Source: Candidatus Cloacimonadota bacterium (GTDB lineage: Bacteria; Cloacimonadota; Cloacimonadia; Cloacimonadales; TCS61). Taken from it: a stretch of DNA of 9,027 nt. The number at the start of each line of letters is the position of its first letter. Position 1 is the stretch's first letter. The notes under the pieces were generated by a model. That model had not been told where the DNA came from and did no database searches. It saw only the letters and a list, made by a program, of their open reading frames with translations. A program made the position numbers and the translations under genes. Shown piece by piece: positions 7,075-9,027 of the stretch. The stretch is from positions 1-9,027 of the forward strand of contig DAOUTP010000057.1 in the NCBI GenBank assembly GCA_030626645.1, written 5' to 3'.

Positions 7075-8130
7075 ATGATAGTGTTAATTATGGCTGGTGG
7101 TGTTGGAACCCGTTTCTGGCCACTAAGTAGAGAATCAAATCCAAAACAATTTCTGAACATTATATCAGAAGATTCGATGCTCCAAATGACTGTTAAGCGT
7201 CTTCATCCAAAAATTAAAACAGAAGACATTTACATTGTTACATCAGAATCTCAGGTTGAACTAACCAGAATACATTTACCATGTCTTCCTGAAGAAAATA
7301 TTATTATTGAACCTTTTGGTATGAATACCGCTCCCTGTATAGCTCTCAGTGCCCAATATCTCGCTCGTAAGTACACTAAGAATGAAAAAATGGTAGTGTT
7401 GCCGGCCGATCATTTAATTGCTCTCAAAGACGATTTTCTGGCTTCTTTGGATGCCGGGAAAATGGCTGCTGATAAGGATAATCTAGTAACCTTTGGAATA
7501 AAACCGAACTATCCTGCTACAGGATATGGCTACATCGAAGCAGGAAAAGAAATAGAAAAAGGGATGTTTAACGTGAAACAGTTTAAGGAAAAACCTGATC
7601 TGAAAACTGCTAAGCAATTCTTAAGTTCTGGTAATTTCTATTGGAACAGCGGTATGTTCATGTGGAAAATAGAAACTATCCTTGATGCATACAAAAAGTA
7701 TCTTCCTAAAGTAGCAGAGGTCTTGGAAAAGATCAATACTAAATGGGATAAAGATGGACTCAAAGCAAACATCTCTTCTGAATATGCTTTAATGCCAAAG
7801 ATTCCGGTAGATATTGGAATTATGGAACAAGCTGAGAAAAGAGTTGTGATTCCCGTGGATTACGGCTGGAGTGATGTTGGCAGCTGGAAAGCGCTTTATG
7901 ATATCTCCGATACAGATGAAAATAATAATGCAATAAATTGTGAAAATCAAACGATTGACAGCAAAAATAATTATGTAAACTCAAAAAAGTTCGTTGCCCT
8001 CATTGGAATCAATGATCTGGTAGTTGTAGAAAGTGATAATGCACTACTCATTGCAAAAAAAGATCGTAGCGAGGAAGTGAAGAATATTGTGGAAAAACTG
8101 ATGAAGGATGGAAAAGAAGAATTGCTGTAA
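7075..8130 (+). CDS. manC: Mannose-1-phosphate guanylyltransferase
   Basis: A 351-residue nucleotidyltransferase making GDP-mannose from mannose-1-phosphate and GTP, for mannose-, fucose- or rhamnose-containing glycans. The N-terminal signature MAGGVGTRFWPLSRESNPKQ (residues 6-25) is diagnostic of this family. It also has NTAPCIALSA (84-93), LPADHLI (109-115, Asp112 likely metal or substrate binding), ATGYGYIEAG (148-157), FKEKPD (170-175), FYWNSGMFMW (188-197), and VDYGWSDVGSW near 262-272. It ends soon after the transferase domain and lacks the C-terminal cupin isomerase of bifunctional AlgA/ManC, so it is the short monofunctional type. GGGAG at 7064-7068 precedes the ATG. A 45-base gap separates it from lolA. 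The codons for residues 164-169 (bases 7565-7580) contain a 15/16 parS match. Confidence 0.96.
   Translation: MIVLIMAGGVGTRFWPLSRESNPKQFLNIISEDSMLQMTVKRLHPKIKTEDIYIVTSESQVELTRIHLPCLPEENIIIEPFGMNTAPCIALSAQYLARKYTKNEKMVVLPADHLIALKDDFLASLDAGKMAADKDNLVTFGIKPNYPATGYGYIEAGKEIEKGMFNVKQFKEKPDLKTAKQFLSSGNFYWNSGMFMWKIETILDAYKKYLPKVAEVLEKINTKWDKDGLKANISSEYALMPKIPVDIGIMEQAEKRVVIPVDYGWSDVGSWKALYDISDTDENNNAINCENQTIDSKNNYVNSKKFVALIGINDLVVVESDNALLIAKKDRSEEVKNIVEKLMKDGKEELL
7565..7580. promoter_or_regulatory. parS: Second parS-like site, inside the guanylyltransferase gene
   Basis: TGTTTAACGTGAAACA differs from the parS consensus TGTTTCACGTGAAACA only at position 6 (A for C). The right half-site CGTGAAACA is intact and both outer TGTTT/AAACA arms are perfect. 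It encodes residues in a variable stretch just before the conserved FKEKP motif, so the protein sequence does not obviously force it. parS sites inside genes are common in other bacteria. The changed base breaks the central CACGTG, so affinity for ParB may be reduced. Confidence 0.55.
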
Positions 8131-8200
8131 AACTCCTATAATCTCTTTTTTAAAGAAGATGCAAAAAAAACAATAAAATGTGCAGAAAAAGTAAGACAGG

Positions 8201-8211
8201 TAAAGGAGGTG
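8201..8211 (+). promoter_or_regulatory. Near-perfect Shine-Dalgarno sequence
   Basis: TAAAGGAGGTG is complementary to the typical 3' end of 16S rRNA over about 10 bases, with AAAGGAGGTG ending 6 bases before the ATG at 8218. It is much stronger than the sites of the neighbouring genes and fixes the start of the 181-residue membrane protein. Confidence 0.8.
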
Positions 8212-8217
8212 TAAACC

Positions 8218-8763
8218 ATGCTTATTACTATTTTAATAATTCTTATTCTTATTATCTTTACAATGTTCTATTCAATTTTCAGAATCCAAAAAAACTACAA
8301 ATTGGATATTGAAAAGAATACGATTTATCGAGAAATTTTGTACATTAAAGCTTTGCTTGTACTAGTTTCAATTGTTCTTGTTTTCTTTGGATGGAATATT
8401 AGCATAAATGTGAGGAATGATATTTCATATGAATTGAAAACAAAAATCGAACAAGATTTTAGTACTGCCTTAAATGGTATTATAGTGGAAGTTCCTTTAG
8501 ATACATGTAAGGTAAAGATTATATATAAATTCAGTGAATTAGAAGACATTAAAGGCAGACCAATTAATAATAAACAGGCTTTCGAAGTTAAACCAATCGT
8601 TAGTCTTAATTATGTTGGGCAACCTTATACAATTACCAAAGTAACAAATGAAGGATTCACGGTTACAAAATTAGCAATTTATGAAGGATACAAAATAGAT
8701 GAAATGAAACCTCCCACATATATTGAAAACAAACTTATAATCTGGATAATAAATCGTGATTAA
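8218..8763 (+). CDS. Unknown membrane protein with two helices and a C-terminal domain
   Basis: A 181-residue protein I do not recognise. The first 20 residues are a long hydrophobic stretch (LITILIILILIIFTMFY). Residues 22-40 form a basic loop rich in lysine and arginine, and a second helix spans about 41-60. The remaining 120 residues are soluble and probably beta-rich, with DTCKVKIIYKF (95-105), PIVSLNYVGQPYTITKV (126-142) and NEGFTVTKLAIY (144-155). By the positive-inside rule the basic loop is cytoplasmic, which puts the C-terminal domain outside the inner membrane; this is prediction. The first helix has no lipobox and is not a clean cleavable signal. It has an unusually strong ribosome-binding site, lies 87 bases after the guanylyltransferase gene and 14 bases before the SLOG gene. 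Function is unknown; cell-surface or envelope roles are possible. Confidence 0.75.
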   Translation: MLITILIILILIIFTMFYSIFRIQKNYKLDIEKNTIYREILYIKALLVLVSIVLVFFGWNISINVRNDISYELKTKIEQDFSTALNGIIVEVPLDTCKVKIIYKFSELEDIKGRPINNKQAFEVKPIVSLNYVGQPYTITKVTNEGFTVTKLAIYEGYKIDEMKPPTYIENKLIIWIINRD

Positions 8764-8777
8764 ACAAATATAATATA

Positions 8778-9027
8778 ATGAAACTGGCAGTAATAGGAAC
8801 TAAAAAATTCACAGATTTCAGTTTCCTTTCAACAACCCTAAAAAAGATTCCTAATATTGATATGATCATCAGTGGTGGTGCACCCGGAACAGATGCTCTT
8901 GCCAAACAATTTGCAATTCAAAATAAAATAGAATTTCTGGAATTTCTACCCGACTATAAAAAATTTGGTGACAAAGCAAAGCACATTCGTGATAAATTGA
9001 TCGCAGAAGAATGTGATGATCTAATTG
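8778..9027 (+). CDS. DUF2493/SLOG-family (YspA-like) protein, 3'-truncated
   Basis: This frame is open to the right edge and gives the first 83 residues of a Rossmann-like SLOG (DUF2493) protein. MKLAVIGTKKFTD is a typical start, with the first strand and glycine turn. MIISGGAPGTDALAKQFA matches the SGGAxGaDxLAxxxA nucleotide-binding motif. LPDYKKFGDKAKHIRDKLI matches the family's pDWkkyGkkAGpiRN block, though Asp replaces the usual Asn and His the Pro. SLOG proteins are thought to bind nucleotides or nucleotide-derived ligands; no reaction can be assigned. There is no Shine-Dalgarno sequence in the 14 bases upstream, which instead read AT-rich with overlapping TATAAT strings, so translation may depend on the preceding gene. 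The C-terminus is outside the window. Confidence 0.85.
   Translation, partial: MKLAVIGTKKFTDFSFLSTTLKKIPNIDMIISGGAPGTDALAKQFAIQNKIEFLEFLPDYKKFGDKAKHIRDKLIAEECDDLI

Noticed and set aside
8143..8160. TCTTT/AAAGA stem after the guanylyltransferase gene as a terminator
   Set aside because: The stem is about 5 bp and A-T rich, and no T-run follows it.
8178..8312. 44-codon frame (MCRKSKTGKGGVNH...) overlapping the start of the membrane protein gene
   Set aside because: It has no ribosome-binding site of its own, its later residues are a frame-shifted reading of the hydrophobic helix (Tyr/Asn-rich), and the strong Shine-Dalgarno sequence inside it serves the ATG at 8218.

Overview
The window is AT-rich DNA from a diderm (Gram-negative-type) bacterium. 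An LptE-like lipoprotein and a LolA-like lipoprotein carrier both point to an outer membrane. AT-rich codon use, a DUF4015 glycosidase-like protein, an HTH-EIIA fusion and a divergent YchF suggest the FCB group or a relative, possibly Cloacimonadota. That placement is inference; no rRNA or other decisive marker is present.

Layout: the 3' part of a DUF4015 putative glycoside hydrolase (1-1025, +) runs toward a minus-strand gene for an excisionase-type HTH fused to a PTS EIIA domain (1048-1713). The 22 bases between these convergent stops hold a near-perfect parS site, the ParB/Spo0J chromosome-partition sequence. A 116-bp divergent gap (1714-1829) follows, with a TGTCAAG/CTTGACA inverted repeat. 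From 1830 to the right edge every gene is on the plus strand and closely spaced: lptE-like, an RsuA/RluB-type pseudouridine synthase, a YchF-type ATPase, ftsK, lolA, a mannose-1-phosphate guanylyltransferase, an unknown two-helix membrane protein, and the start of a DUF2493/SLOG-family protein cut by the window end.

Most of this is housekeeping: envelope lipid and lipoprotein transport (LptE, LolA), GDP-mannose supply, ribosome-linked functions (pseudouridine synthase, YchF), and chromosome segregation (FtsK). lptE and the pseudouridine synthase gene overlap, as do ftsK and lolA, which suggests translational coupling. The ftsK-lolA order is also found in E. coli.

The most notable signal is non-coding. 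There are two 15/16 matches to the parS consensus TGTTTCACGTGAAACA, one at 1026-1041 between genes and one at 7565-7580 inside the guanylyltransferase gene. About 1e-4 such matches would be expected by chance in a window this size. This segment may therefore lie in the ParB-loading, origin-proximal part of the chromosome. I saw no CRISPR array, insertion sequence, tRNA, rRNA or clear rho-independent terminator, and no gene-free stretch over 300 bases.
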